Shown here one piece after another: positions 34,571 through 47,125 of a stretch of DNA of 64,000 bases (position 1 is the stretch's first letter; each line of letters opens with the position of its first letter). This DNA is from Dendrocalamus latiflorus. Lineage: Eukaryota; Streptophyta; Magnoliopsida; Poales; Poaceae. Where the stretch lies: the NCBI GenBank assembly GCA_017311315.1, contig CM029617.1, positions 6,647,820-6,711,819 on the forward strand, in the 5' to 3' direction. The translations under genes and the position numbers were made by a program. The notes under the pieces were generated by a model. That model saw nothing but the letters and a program-made list of their open reading frames with translations. It was not told the DNA's origin and ran no database searches.

Positions 34571-35210
34571 CTCCCTCCATTCTTTTTTACTTCTTCCTAG
34601 AATTCATGCCCTAAAGTTTCACCATCAAAAAATTAAAACTAATTAGATTGGGCCATACCAAAATTATATCATTAGACATGTTGTTAAAAATACTTTTATA
34701 ATATTGCAATTTTATTAGTATATCTTATTATAAAGTTATAAAAAAATAACGATCAAAGTCACATCTCGAATATCGTTAAAAATCAAAAAACATTGAATAG
34801 TAAAAAAAAACTCGACCTGCGGGGGGAAGACGTCCCCCCGGGCATTATAAGGAGAAGATCTTCTCACGCAGATCGAGAAAACCCCCGAACCCCTGCTCCA
34901 CCCTTACACAACGGCACCATTGCCCGTTTGTGAGACGACCAGGCGGATCCTTTGGATCAACGCCAACGACCTGGGCAGGTCCTTGGTCCTGTGCTTTGGT
35001 GTGGTAGCAGGCGAGGGGATTTTTTTCCCCTAGCTTGAAATTCGCTCCCACTGGGGGTCGAACCCAGAACCTGGGGGTGCTACTGAGGCGCTTTAACCGC
35101 TAGGCTAGAGGCACGTTCGCAAAAAACATTGAATAGTAATAAATAAAAAGAACAGATAATACCGTTAAAAATCAAGAAGGTTAAATAGTAATAAGTAAAA
35201 AAGAACAAAG
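34571..35210. mobile_element. Stowaway-like MITE interrupted by a SINE
   Basis: Starts CTCCCTCCATTCTTTTTTAC after TA (34569-34570) and ends GTAAAAAAGAACAAAG before TA (35211-35212). The ends are imperfect inverted repeats. The inner AAAAATCAA...GAATAGTA text occurs as a near repeat on both sides. The SINE at 34804-35119 and its 20-bp duplication account for the unusual length. Confidence 0.6.
34804..35119 (-). mobile_element. tRNA-derived SINE with 20-bp target duplication
   Basis: On the minus strand the element starts at 35119 with a tRNA-like head. An A-box-like TAGCCTAGCGGTTAAAG lies at 35091-35107 and a B-box GGGTTCGACCCCC at 35053-35065, the internal RNA polymerase III promoter. It ends in a short poly-T (plus-strand A run at 34804-34810), as in rice p-SINEs. 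The flanks are the identical 20-mer CAAAAAACATTGAATAGTAA at 34784-34803 and 35120-35139, the hallmark of target-primed retroposition. The tRNA-like part is not a functional tRNA gene. Its minus-strand open frame is not a gene. Confidence 0.85.
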
Positions 35211-35212
35211 TA

Positions 35213-36462
35213 TCAGCAAATATGATTTTGAACAATAACTACTACATATTTAGCTTATGCTATACGTTGAATAGTAATAAGGTAATTTGTAATCCAAAGG
35301 ATATCTCCTAATTCAGGCCAAATGACAAAAAAAAACTACATAGCTATTGAGAAAATTGCGAGGGAATATAAAGATTCAGTCAATAGAGAAATCTTATACA
35401 GTCAGAACTTCCTCTCCAATAATTCCACTACTTAACTCTATGGATCTACTAAACAAATAATTCCACGACAGCCGTGAGCATGATCCTCATATAAATTAGC
35501 AGCAGCAATAAGACGGTAGTTGAGCTCATGTCGTCCACCTTAGCTGCTAGGGTAAGTAAGGGCTTTTGAGGACACTACAGGCTGTTTGCATCTCACTTGC
35601 TCCCTCCTTGTACGTCTTTGTGCTCATCTTGATCATGTCGCGTGCAGGGCATTGTCATCGATATAGTTCATGGTTTCAGAAGAAAAAAATTCAGAGTATC
35701 ATCGAGGGGAATGTACCCAACGCTTACCCTCTTCTTGATGCTAGAATGTAGCCATTGGATGTGATTTGTTTGGGTTCGATTTGGAGCTATTAGGGCCACA
35801 TCATTAGTTCATTACGCCTGTAAAGTGTGGCAACATTCGAGGTTACAGATGTCTATTGAAATGTTATGTTGTGTGTTTTCTAACTGCACGAAGTCAAATA
35901 CAACTGTCTGTGTCTGTAACCCTGTTTTTTTATCTGTTGATATCAGATTCGGTGACCGCCCATGATTTATTATGCTCACCATGACGAAAGCTACCAAATG
36001 ATCTGGTCATATATTTTTTTGCGTTCAGATCAAATTTCGTTTTCTCCTGAGTTTATGTTTACCAGTTCTATTTGGCTATTAGAAGCCACCTCCTGCTTTG
36101 GCTTTTCGGTGGCTTATGGGATGCTAATTCTGCAGTGATTCAACGTTTCAGCTAAGTGTTTCAGTATCGCTTGCACGGATACGTCTTGCAGTTTTCTGTT
36201 TCTTGTCAGCAATCTAGTAATGTACCAACGGATAGAGGCTTCCTTGTCCAATTTAGATTCTTCTAAGACAAAAACAACGAACAGAGGCATGCTTGCTACA
36301 GATTTAGTTTCTTCTTCCTTTATGGCATTGTCTAAAAGTTGGAGGTTAGGTATGAACTTCATGGGTCCATTTGTTAATCAGATTTGGTGATGGGTTTAAG
36401 GGTATATGCAAGCACGCATGCGTGCAACTTTTGCCCCCACACTGCCAGCCGCTATGATAAAC
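35213..36462. other. Intergenic, no supported gene
   Basis: AT-rich with a short + frame at 35566-35751 and a minus frame at 36114-36362. Neither has recognisable motifs or clear splice context. Confidence 0.35.
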
Positions 36463-36470
36463 AAACAAGA

Positions 36471-37312
36471 CAGGGGCGGAGCCAGGAATTGGATATAGGG
36501 GGGGCAATATGGACAACAGGTAGAGTAGAACCAATAAACCATACCAGATTAGCACTTGAACCAACAGGCTTAAAAAAACTATGAATTGTCTTTCTCTTCT
36601 TCATATCATCTAAAATTGTAATAAATAAATGAATTAATCCGTTAAGGATGATTATTACTTGCTCAAAAGAAATTCATAAATACGCGTGCAATGCATCCAC
36701 CGGCTATGGAAATAGTCAAATAGACCAAACAATTGAACAAACATATTAAGTACGTACACCCCCATTTCATCACCAAACTACAATTAGACTTGGCCAGCCA
36801 CGTCAAATTCCCAATCACCGGATTCCTCGTATTGCTGCTGTCCTACGCTGTAGCAATACAGGCAGATCCTACGGCTCGTGCTGTCGTGCAGAACTATAGA
36901 GTAGAGATTACCATTACCTGACGGGGACGGGCGAACGGCGTCTGCGGTCGCGGAGCCGGGCCGACGGCGTCGGTGGTCGCAGAGCCGCGGAGACAGGCGG
37001 AGTATGCCAGTATGGTTTGCACTTGCAGCACTTTGCCGTAGTCGTCGCTTGACGCTTCGCCTCCTTCTCGGGCTCTTGGCCTGATTGGGCTGCTGCATGG
37101 CTGCATGCGAGTAAAATACGAAACGTCACTTACTCAAGACTCAGCGGCAGCGCTAATTGCCATTGGCTTGGGCTGCCGGCTGCATGCAGCATGCTAATAT
37201 GCTATTACCTGCAATCTTGCATGGCTGCATGACCAGTGGGCCATGGGGGGCTGCTGCAGCGTTGGGGGGTGCCAGGCCCCCCCCCCCCCCGCCCCCCCTC
37301 TCTCCGCCACTG
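36471..37312. mobile_element. hAT-type non-autonomous element, 842 bp
   Basis: Ends CAGGGGCGGAG and the inverse of CTCCGCCACTG, flanked by perfect 8-bp duplications AAACAAGA (36463-36470 and 37313-37320). The interior is partly GC-rich and codes for no transposase. Minus-strand frames at 36784-37129 overlap one another and are not supported. A poly-C run (37276-37290) lies just inside the right end. Confidence 0.85.
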
Positions 37313-37320
37313 AAACAAGA

Positions 37321-38266
37321 GAATATAGCCTCCTTTCTTCCCTTCATTTTCTTTTCCCTGGGTTTGATTGCCAGATTTTTGCTAAATACCTGACATAGCC
37401 ATTACCAAGAAAAAGGTTTGTTTTTTTACTTTCTTATCCTTTTATTAATTTTTTTGCTGTTTTCTTAATCTTGTAATTTCATATTCTTTTAAACACACCT
37501 AATTCTGTTATTGTAGTAACCGGCCAGTTACCACACCACGAAGCGGAACTTTTTGCTCTCCCATAAAAGAATACTGATGGAGTATTTGAGTAGTCCTAAT
37601 CACTCTATACTACTAATATTAGATTAATCCAAGTAGAGAAGATCTACAAAATTTATACGTTAAGATATGCAACTCGTCAAGAACATTTCAGAAAGGGTTT
37701 TGATAAACATCACCTGAATATTTTCTTCCAAACAATTATCCAAATTTCTAACCTTTGAATGTGCGCGAAGATTCATACGCCTCCACCTCCACCTTCTTCT
37801 CTAGCGATCCTTTCTTCCTCCTTGCCGGCGAGCCTAAGGGGAGAATCTCATCCCCGCGCCTAGGGTTCACCATTCCCCCAGGCGTAGAGGGAGGCCTGGG
37901 GGCGATGGCCCGACAGTGGAAGGCAATGGGGGCGACGGGCGGGGTAGGAGGGTGGTGGGTAGGGTCGGAGGGCAGCGGCGGTGCAAAGTACTAGTTATTA
38001 GGTTGAGTGGGGGCGGCACGGTGGGGAGGGGTAGGGGATGACGCGGTGAGGCGACGAGGGCACCGCCGGCCGCGTGTGGTGGAGGAGGGGCAGGGAATGG
38101 CGGTAGGAGATGTGCGGAGCTGCTCTGGCGTCATGGAGGGGCGACGATGAGGAGGGGTAGCACGGAGGGAGGTGGCAACGAGGGAGGCGGTGACAAGGTG
38201 GGGGAGGCGGCAGGTCAAGGTGGGAGGCGGGGGGTTAGGGGATAGAAGAGGGGGTTATATAGAAAG
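37321..38266. other. Intergenic GC-rich patch, no supported gene
   Basis: 37755-38260 is GC-rich with Gly/Arg/Pro-coding frames on both strands and resembles the low-complexity block at 62170-62740. It probably derives from a repeat and not a gene. Confidence 0.35.
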
Positions 38267-38274
38267 AAGGGAAT

Positions 38275-38432
38275 CAGTGGTGAAGCTACATTGATGGCTG
38301 TGGGTGCGGATGCACCCACAGAAAAATGAAAAACCAATACTATAATCGAATTTTTTACCATGGTTGCAACTTAAATTTCCACACTCACAAGACAAGCGCA
38401 CCCCCCTCCGATTTGTTCTAGCTTCGCCACTG
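38275..38432. mobile_element. hAT-type MITE, 158 bp
   Basis: Inverted ends CAGTGGTGAAGCTA and TAGCTTCGCCACTG, flanked by perfect 8-bp duplications AAGGGAAT (38267-38274 and 38433-38440). Its terminus resembles that of the larger hAT element at 36471, so both may be mobilised by the same transposase family. Confidence 0.85.
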
Positions 38433-38440
38433 AAGGGAAT

Positions 38441-40700
38441 GGATGAGAGCCGTTTGATCTTAATATAAGTGTCACAAAATTTAGATGATTATTTAAAAAA
38501 ATATCTAAATGATTACTAGACACATCATATACCTAAGCCTCATGTGAGACCAAACACACAAATGTTCCCGACTTGGCGACCAAAATTGCATTGTGTACAT
38601 ATAAACTGCCTGCCTGTTGGAGTGATGTGCCCTAATTACTGTTGTTATCGTCTTACATGCTCAATGACGTAGAGATCAGAATCCTGCAAGTACAAAAATG
38701 TGTACCTTCTAGGATTAATATCGGAACTTCTCATATGACAAAGCATATCCTCTCAGTACCTCACTCTTAAAACACAGCTTTATTATGCATATAAACCAAC
38801 AGTTGGACAGACAAATCTCCGCGTTCCGCGTGCTTTTGTCCACAAACATTGGCACAATCAACAGAAAAAACAACATTGGAAACAATGATCGACTGGCTTG
38901 AGCCTCTAGAAGAGTACCATCACATATTGTCACCAGAAAAATTTTCACCACAAATGTTCAAGAACATAGCAACAAAAACTTCAGCAACCTGAGAGGCAGG
39001 CGCTTGATTCCATTAACAAGGGGACATGAACAAATTCGACTCAAAAGTACCTTTTATTCCCAATGAGGTGATGTCTCCTAAGCTGATATATCTTTCAGCG
39101 GTTGCTTCTACGCTCCTGTTTTCGTAAGAAGTCATGCCAAACACATATCTGAATAGAAATTCTCCTTTAGTTTGTCTGTAACCAAGTGTGTACTAGTACC
39201 TCTACATTGTTTGAGAATCATCTCCTGTATGTGCGTGAATCATGAATATATGTTGCATCATTTTTTCACAGTTAATTCAAAGGGACAAGAACCTTTTGGT
39301 GCACCTTTGTCCTCATTCTTCGGTACTACGTGGAGGCTCTACTCTACTACCCCAGATGCAAGTGAGCCTAGATGCTACCTTCATCTGCTCGTCATCGTGA
39401 TTCATGAGCATCCAAAAGGGGTAGCCAAGACGTCTATTTTATATGCGTGAAACACCTTAAGCCCGTTGGATTCCTGTAACGGCTCCATTTTTGGTAAAAG
39501 GGACGTCGTACCATCCGCAACAGACTAGAAGTTCAGTTACAGATAGAAAGAGTGTCATGCCCGCTCATGAATAATTAAAAGAAGTTAATTTGATTAAAAT
39601 AAGGCATAACGGTCAACTTTAGCAACAATACGGACGTCTAAGTCCAAAATTTAACTTACATTCAGAACAACCGAAGAAAACTCCATAGAAACGCTTGAGT
39701 GCGGTTGTAACCCTAACACGAAAACTTGCAACATTCTCTTTTCCTTTGGTATCTGTTGTGGTGAAAATATTACAAGACTGAGTACAATCAACCATACTCA
39801 GCAAATCACATGAAGAAATGCTATATATCTACTTGACAGGATTCTCAAGTGATGGGAATATAGTAGTTTTGTTATGATATATGATGCAGTTTTATTTAAA
39901 AATATTTTTATACACAAAAGAATAATAACTATTTAAGAAATTGGGGTTTCAAAGCTTGATTAACAGACCTCAACATTTTTTAAAGCATTTCCAAATTTAC
40001 TTATGCCTCATGTTGGAATCACCCATGAACATAACTTCTTTTACCGAAAGCACGATGTATTCGAGATACCATTGTGATTACTTCGTAGATTTGCTCAGCT
40101 TTACCCACAAGTTTCCTTAACCCTCATGACTGAGTTAAGAAAACAAGGTCGTTCCACTACTCATCTCTTTATATAGGTTTTACCCGGTAGATCTCCAACT
40201 CAAACCTAGGTATCCGCCAACATGGCCAGATATCTTCTGCCCGTCCTGAGAGGAATCTACCATTGTTCAGTATGGTTTTACTGTTTCCATACTAACTCTC
40301 ATGTACTCCTGTAGAGATTCAATCGATTGAGCAGCTACTAAACCAGATTTGACAAGTCAAAACTTGTGGTTGGGCGATTACTATGTTCTTTGCTCGGCAT
40401 AAGGTCGTCCTTACTTTCTTTGAACTTTGTTCTCATTTTTCACTTTGAGGCTGCCATCCTCGACGGCATTGTCATTTTCCGCACAAGCCTCCACCCTATG
40501 GTAAAATCGTGGACGAGGACCATGTTGTGGTTTTCCACTAAACCCCCTTACCCTAGAGCCATTTTAACAATTTTATCGGCCAAATGTCAGGTCACATAGT
40601 AGCATTACTCAACCAACACTTGGTTCTCGTGATAATCAATTTCCAAAAAATACTTTTACAAAATTACCGGCAAAATGATCTATTAAACAGTAGTATAAAA
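38441..40700. other. Intergenic, no supported gene
   Basis: Mostly AT-rich, with degenerate repetitive text. Short frames such as 39172-39450 (+) have no recognisable domain. Confidence 0.35.
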
Positions 40701-40739
40701 TAGTTAAGTTTCCTACACTACCATGGTTATTTAAGTAGT

Positions 40740-41815
40740 AGATTTCAGGCGATGGGGGCGATCAGGGAATCCGTGGTCGAAACATCAATCGACGGCCATG
40801 GGTGGGTTCCTGGGACCACGAGGATTCCGCTTTCGAGGTTGGCTGAGATTGAGAGGCGGTAGTTTTGGCTGATGATGAGGAGTGGTTCCGTAGGCAAAGG
40901 CATGGCACAGGGCGGCTCCGGTGAAGTTCTGGTAGAGCACTACGGTTTTTAACCATCTACAAGATAAGGCAAACTCAGTGGCTATGGTGACTCTAACTAG
41001 AATGGTCTGTGCTGGGCTGTCCACGAAGAGGGTGCTTTGGCCGGCAGTAGTTCACAGTGCCGGAGCTCTAGGAACACGCTTTGGCCAAGGTGAGTTTACG
41101 AACATGTTCAATGTGTCATAAGAATGCTACTAATACAAGCAATTGAATTTTAATTAAAGAATGGGAAATATTGAATAGAAAGCTCACCGGCATAGGGAGA
41201 CGGTGTTGACGGTGATGGTGAGTGAGGGAAAGCAATTGGCTGCTTGGGAAGGTTGTGTGGAGTGGTGCGAAGCTCTTGGTGGTGGCAATTGAGCCTTAAA
41301 GGCAGCGTTGGGCGGTGTCGACAGTAAGGCGGTTCGGCGCATCTCTTGCGCAAGGACGGAGAGAGATGGCATCGCACAGAGGAGCAGGGGAGGTGGCACT
41401 GGCACTCTGAGGGAGTTGGCAGGGCAGGGAAGTGGTAGCTGCGGAACGGTGCGGGCACATGCGACAACTGGGCGAGGCGGTGCGCCGTGACGGGAGAGCG
41501 CAAGCGTATAGGCAGTAGCGCCCGAAGCAAGGAGAGGAGCAGAGCTAAGGACTGATGGGTGGGGTCACGGGCGGAGACTGGTGTGAACGCGCGGGCGAAG
41601 GCGGCTGCAAATCCAAGCAGCAACGACGCAGCGCATGGAGGCAGTTGAATAGGGAGGCGGTGGGAGGTGGCAGCGCGCGGAGGCACCGGTGCAAAGGTGA
41701 AGGCAGGGAAGTAAAAGGGAAAGTGCATTCTCAAGGGATTTGCCAAATTGGGAAGAAAAACCAAATTCAGGAATTTTCAAATTTTTGAAAATTTTTGGGT
41801 TGTTTAAATTCCTAT
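40740..41815. mobile_element. LTR-like GC-rich to AT-rich fragment
   Basis: Same layout as 22560-23520: a GC-rich block with overlapping frames on both strands, then an AT-rich tail (from about 41725) similar to that at 23425-23510. I regard it as a fragment of the same LTR family and not as a gene, although a minus-strand frame of 204 codons (41150-41764, Pro/Ser/Arg-rich) is open through it. Confidence 0.4.
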
Positions 41816-41829
41816 GTTATTTTATACTT

Positions 41830-42012
41830 GAAACACTATTTTGGGTGGGCTTTTGGATTATGGCTTTTGAATTCTGTCTGTTTGCAAGAGAGTACAAAGA
41901 GGGAATTAGTTGTATGCGATTTTGACCAGTATAGTTGAAGTCGGTATAATATGTACTACATTCGACTAGTAGACCCCATCTTAAAAAAGCTAGTGGCTGT
42001 AGCAAAATATAA
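41830..42012. mobile_element. MITE-like repeat (family D), copy 2
   Basis: Core text GATTTTGACCAGTATAGTTG near 41919 matches copies near 15969 and 44517. Ends not defined. It abuts the family E MITE at 42014. Confidence 0.45.
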
Positions 42013-42013
42013 A

Positions 42014-42256
42014 GGGTCTGTTCTTTTCAACTTTTGAAACTGGCTTCTAACTTTTGCTATAGTACCTAACTTTCAAACGGAGTATTTTTTTTTCAAAACG
42101 GGGTCTACAAGTTAATTGTAGTACATGTTAAAAGCCCAATATCTGTATCATCCAAAATCGTAAGCGAGTGTCTCTCTCCGTAATCTCTGTCATAAACAGC
42201 TAAAATTCAAAATTTTCAACCAACACCCATAAACCACAGCTATAAAGAACAGATCC
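42014..42256. mobile_element. MITE (family E), copy 2
   Basis: 243 bp, ends GGGTCTGTTCTTTT and AAAGAACAGATCC, similar throughout to 34308-34550 and of equal length. The flanking AAA/AAA is a weak 3-bp duplication. Confidence 0.65.
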
Positions 42257-44430
42257 AAAACCAAAAGTGGAAGCCAAATCGAACCCAACCTTTATGTGGA
42301 ATTTTCGTAATACCTACATTTTAGAAAAGGCCCTAACTAGTAGATAGAGATTGATCTTTACGCCTGCTACACTCTGATACTCCTTCTTATACGCAGTAGC
42401 CTTCGGAACAGATTAGGGTTCGTGAAATACGGTACGAGCATGCACCCCTTGTTATACATAGAAGATAAATCTCGTAGAGAGAATCAAAATAACGACGTTG
42501 AAACAACCACAACAAGACTGAAAAGATTTGGTGAAACCGACAGCAAATTTCTTAAGCATAATCTCAAAAAAGTACAGGCGATTGTCACTCTCACAAGCCT
42601 TTTGAATCTTTTAGGACTATCGAATTCTTGCCGTATACAAGAATCTAGTGCTAAAGAATAACCTAGTCTCTAATCCTATCGTACACATCTACCTTTGGAT
42701 GATTGGCTTCTTTGCTTTGTTGGTTTGTTATTTAGGTTCTCTATAACCACCCCTTATGGCTTTATATAATCCTCCCTAGCTCTTCTTTAAAGTAGGGTAG
42801 CAATAGCAAATAACTCAAAAATTACACCCAGCGATATGGCCACGGGTGTCGCGGCACTACTTCAATCCTGGTATTCACCGAAGCGATGGAATGCCAAACT
42901 GATCAGACTAAGCCTGTTTGGTTGAAATTTATTTTCTCACTGTGTTCTCGTTGTGCATATCGTGTAGGTCGTTCAAACCTTAAAATTGTAGGTAGGAAAC
43001 CAAAAAAATAAAAACCTGGCTTAGTGGTGTCCTCTATCCTCAAGTGTAGGTACACGTCATGTTTGGTCACAAGTGACCCGACGCGACGCGTCGGCCAATA
43101 CTGGTCCAACGTAGGATGGTCATCCCGGCCAAAGCACAAGGAAACAAATGGTGGAGCAGGGATCAACAAATTAGGTCACGACAGAAAAGAGAACCACCCG
43201 TTTCGTTGTCAATGGCGGCACGAGCTGGCTGCTTTGGTATTTTTGACGAATGCTTTGTTCGTATGGTCGTGTGGAACATCAAAGCTTTTCTGTCTAGAAA
43301 GCTCCAATGGCACCATCGTACATATTAAATTTTTTTTTGTGTGTGTTGTGAAGAAATTGTTTGCGACATACATCATTTCGGTTGGAGAAGGGAGGTGTAT
43401 ATGAGTGCTGGGAAAAGGAAATTGTCCTTGCAAAGGGGCCAAAACATAGTGGCACTAAACAGGGATAGATGGTACGTGAAGATGTGGATGCACTAACCAA
43501 TACTTTTTTCTTTGCTTTTAAAGAATAGAGTAGTAAGACATTATAATCTCCTTTGTAGGTAGAAAAGAACTTATAAAGGGACGTTTGTATTGACCGCGGT
43601 TAATAATTTTTGGCTAAAGGTGAATAGTAGTATCTAAAAGAAGTGATTTAAGTAGGGGGACGTGAGCTGTAGGAAAGGTGAAGGAGAGAAATGTGTGCGA
43701 GACGGGAGCGAGAGGAGTGGATACGTGATGCACTTGTGACCCCTACCTTATCTTCGAAGCGAGATGAGTGAAGAAGTCGCTTTGAGAAGCTAAATATTTA
43801 TATTGCTTTTTAGCTTTTTCAAGTAAAAGTCACAGCAGAAGATAATAAGAACAGCGGCGAAGTTAGAGCGATGACTCGAAACAGGCTCGTGTTTAATGGG
43901 ACAGAAACTCCTCCCGACAAAGTTAGTGTGTTAATCTTGAAACGCCATCAAACTAATTAGATTTGTCTTTTTTTTACTTTTCTACTACTTCGACTTTTGC
44001 CTTTGTGCTGCTGGTGAGCATGTCAATACCCTATAAGATGTAAGCACCTAAAGAACAATGTGCACAACGGTGCATCCATACATCATCACCCTTCCATACC
44101 ACGGAACTAATCGAGACGTGAACCAGCCTCCGCCGTGGAATCGTGGACCCAGCCGAAGAAAATTTCTCACTAATTTATATTATAGCTAACAAGGGATTGA
44201 ACTGGACCTTGCACTCTCCAGTGGGCTGGGTCTAAGGTCTGGGCCTCGGCTGGCTACGCCCCTACTCCGAACCAATGCCATCAAAATCGGTCGGCACGTG
44301 ACCGTCCCTCCGCCCACCTGTCGGAGCGCGAGGAGGAGAATATGCCGACTCACGAGGATGGTGAGGTAAAAAACTGACGTGGCGATGTGCCAAGCGTGAG
44401 GTGGTGAAAGTAAAATCGGTTTCAACGCGG
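42257..44430. other. Intergenic, no supported gene
   Basis: Frames at 42422-42661 (+), 42903-43169 (-) and 43024-43404 (+) overlap or lack motifs. I call no gene. Confidence 0.35.
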
Positions 44431-44434
44431 CGAG

Positions 44435-44660
44435 GTTCTTTTGAACTGTGGGTTATGGTTAAACTTATTCTATACTATTTGCAAGAGGAAGTATATAGAG
44501 AAAAATAAGCACATACGATTTTGACCGGTATAGCTGAATTGGTACAATTTGTACTATAATTTATCTGTAAACCCTCACCTTAAAAGACGTGCCGATTAAA
44601 AAAAGTTACTGTAGCAAATGGCATAAGCCATAAACGTTGAGTCGTCCCGAACCCGCCCAA
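44435..44660. mobile_element. MITE-like repeat (family D), copy 3
   Basis: Core text GATTTTGACCGGTATAGCTG near 44517 is shared with copies near 15969 and 41919. Ends approximate. Confidence 0.45.
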
Positions 44661-45117
44661 AATAGAACGTCCTCTCAACAAACAAACGAAAAAAAAAGTA
44701 AAATAGAATGTGTGTGTGAATGTGCGGGCGGGTAAGTGAAGCGGGCCCCGTGACATCTGGATCCAATTGGGTCTAGTATGATTGATCTACAAAAGTTATC
44801 ATGCCATATCATATCAGTTTATATGTCTATCCTCTGACCCAGGCACAGTACAGAGAGGGGTCGGGTCGGGCCGATCTAGGTACGCTTAGCTAAACAGACC
44901 ACCGATGACCCATTAATTTTAGTGTTAGTTGCAAGTCATTTTATTGCCAGACACAAGTAATTTTATTGTCAGTCACTGAGTTGTAAATATTTTTACTATC
45001 AGTCGTAAATAATTTTACTGTCAAATCATCTGACCACACTTAGAATGGTATAATAAACCTAATACAGGTAATTTTACTGTTAACCGTAAATAATTTTACT
45101 GTATTACTATAGAAAAA

Positions 45118-45243
45118 TTACTCTACGTATCAAACCTAACCAGTCCATTATGTTAAGATGTGGATCTAAGCGCGATACAAAATTACTGTACGTATCAAAC
45201 CGAAACCAGTCCACTATGTTAAGATGTGGATCTAAGCGCGACA
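45118..45243 (+). repeat. Tandem duplication of about 63 bp
   Basis: AAATTACT(C/G)TACGTATCAAACC...ATGTGGATCTAAGCGCGA(T/C)AC occurs twice in direct tandem. A + frame from 45150 to 45635 crosses it, but other frames are open over the same stretch, so I call no gene. The rest of 44661-46263 shows nothing I can assign. Confidence 0.65.
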
Positions 45244-46266
45244 CGCTCGGTCAAGCCTTGGACCGTCACTTTTGGCCCGCCACGTCCAGAGCTTGCCACC
45301 TTGCGGACGCGGGCGCCACATGGGCAGTAAAGAGTGAGAAGCGCGCTGGCATATCACCCCCTCGTCGCGCTCGCGTTCTGCACGCCCGCCGCATCACCAA
45401 ACCCGTTGGCGGCTTTTCGTACGTATGGAATAGCCAGTCTGTACCTTCTGACTGTTGGGCCCACGTTGGGTTTTGGTGGTGGGCCCACGTGGTATTTTCT
45501 GGTTCTTTTACGGGTAGCCACCGTTCGTGTACGAAAAGTTGCTCGCTGTCCCCCACAGGTTCGAGGGTGGATTCTATGTGGAGAGGCTTCGGGCTTAGCT
45601 GGGGTAGGAGAATGCTAAGAACCATCTACTGGTGAAATCTTTGGTGACGATGAATTGACGGTAGAAAATTAGTAACAGTAAATAAAACTAACAAAGAGTT
45701 TGGCTGCGACGTGCAAAGATTTTAGGAACGTTACTAAGATCAGACTCAGCCTTAGGCTCTGCGTAATTTTTTTTCTCATTAGTTTCGAGGAAATATTTCG
45801 TTTTTCACAAAAAAAAACCTGTGAATTTTTGTGCTTCAAAATTCAAGAATAGAGCCCGGATACGTACGTATGTAATGGTAACAGGTAGTGGATGCGCTTG
45901 AGAGTTAAAAGTGCCAACATCTTAAGTATAAACTAATACTCTGATCTTTACTTTGATGTACTGATAGCAAAATGATTGACTGTACTTGTACTTAAAGTAC
46001 TATTTTACAAAGGAAACATCTACCTCACATGATAAGTCCATGCTTCCACCAATAAACAAAAGCAGCCAGATAATCTCGCAATCTCTCGTCGTTTAATTTG
46101 GCTTTTTTTGGTTACGTTTGTACTGTTAGTTTTCTGGTACATTTAATTAAAAAATAAAAAAGCGAAAATAAAAAATATTATTATATTTTCACGGACAATA
46201 CAAAGAAAAAAAGCCGTGTTAAAAAACCAGTAAGATCTAAATAGTTTTTAGCTCCTAAAAGATTAA

Positions 46267-46540
46267 TGTCTCATTCATTTCGGCTTGAATTTCTGGTTTA
46301 TTTTTTCACTATTCCTAAATTTTGTCTTTTTCTAGCTTTCTGGCATTTTTTAATCTTTTTTACCGGTTCTTTTTCCCGTATTCGTTTGCATCGTCTGTGA
46401 TGCGCTAGCCTATTTTTATTTTTAAAATTTTGTAAATTTAGTTACGCCAAATAAGTCACATCAGATACAATGTAATTTCAGCCAGCTATAGTATAATTTT
46501 AGCCATAAATCAACTTATTTTAGCCCAATCAAACAACACC
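46267..46540. mobile_element. Tourist-like MITE (family C), copy 2
   Basis: 274 bp between TAA duplications (46264-46266 and 46541-46543). It shares text with 4778-5054 (TCATTTCGGCTTGAA, CCAAATAAGTCA). Confidence 0.7.
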
Positions 46541-46609
46541 TAAATCAAAAATCGAAAGCTATTTGAAATAGGACGGTAGCATTGAATACCATGCGAAGGA
46601 CTGCCGTTA

Positions 46610-47125
46610 GGGCATCTCCAATGGTCTGAGTCAGCTAGCTATATGCATGTACACATCAGCATATATCCTATGTGGAGGAAAGAGAGGATGCAAAAAAAAA
46701 CCGAGCCAGCTCTTCCTTAAGCACTAGTCTATAACGCCAAACGAGTCAGCTTTTATAAATTCTGTGTGTGCATGTAAGCATCAAATAGCTATCCTTATAG
46801 ATAGTTCTTTAGAATGCTAGTTTTAGTGTGTACTATGGCCCCGTTTGGCACAGCTCTAGCTCCGAGATCTATGCTGGATCTGTAGTTTGTTGACTAAATT
46901 AAAGTGATTTAAATATTTTTATTTAATATATAATATAAATGAAATGAGTCATGTAAATGCACTTAACATGCCTGCAACTCTAGATCCAGGATTTCCTAGA
47001 GCTACAGATGACCAGCTCTAGAAAATCTATAGATTTCCTAGAGCTAGAGCTCTGCCAAACGGGGCCTATATAAATGATGTGGAAGTCTTATAGTTAGTTG
47101 CTAGCTAGAACCGTTGGAGATGTCC
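46610..47125. mobile_element. Tourist-like MITE with another MITE inserted in it
   Basis: Inverted ends GGGCATCTCCAATGGT and ACCGTTGGAGATGTCC, with TTA duplications at 46607-46609 and 47126-47128. The element is split by the 230-bp MITE at 46837-47066. Its end resembles that of the MITE at 54899-55179. Confidence 0.8.
46837..47066. mobile_element. Nested MITE, 230 bp
   Basis: Ends GGCCCCGTTTGGCA and TGCCAAACGGGGCC, with inner inverted words AGCTCTAGCTCC and GAGCTAGAGCTCT. Flanked by TAT (46834-46836 and 47067-47069). It lies inside the MITE at 46610-47125 and is therefore younger. Confidence 0.8.

Noticed and set aside
35049..35114. tRNA gene-like sequence on the minus strand
   Set aside because: Boxes A and B are present but it is the head of a SINE with poly-T tail and target duplication. 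A normal cloverleaf and anticodon are not evident.
41150..41764. 204-codon minus-strand Pro/Ser-rich frame
   Set aside because: Low-complexity composition, overlapping frames on the other strand, and shared layout with LTR-like fragments.
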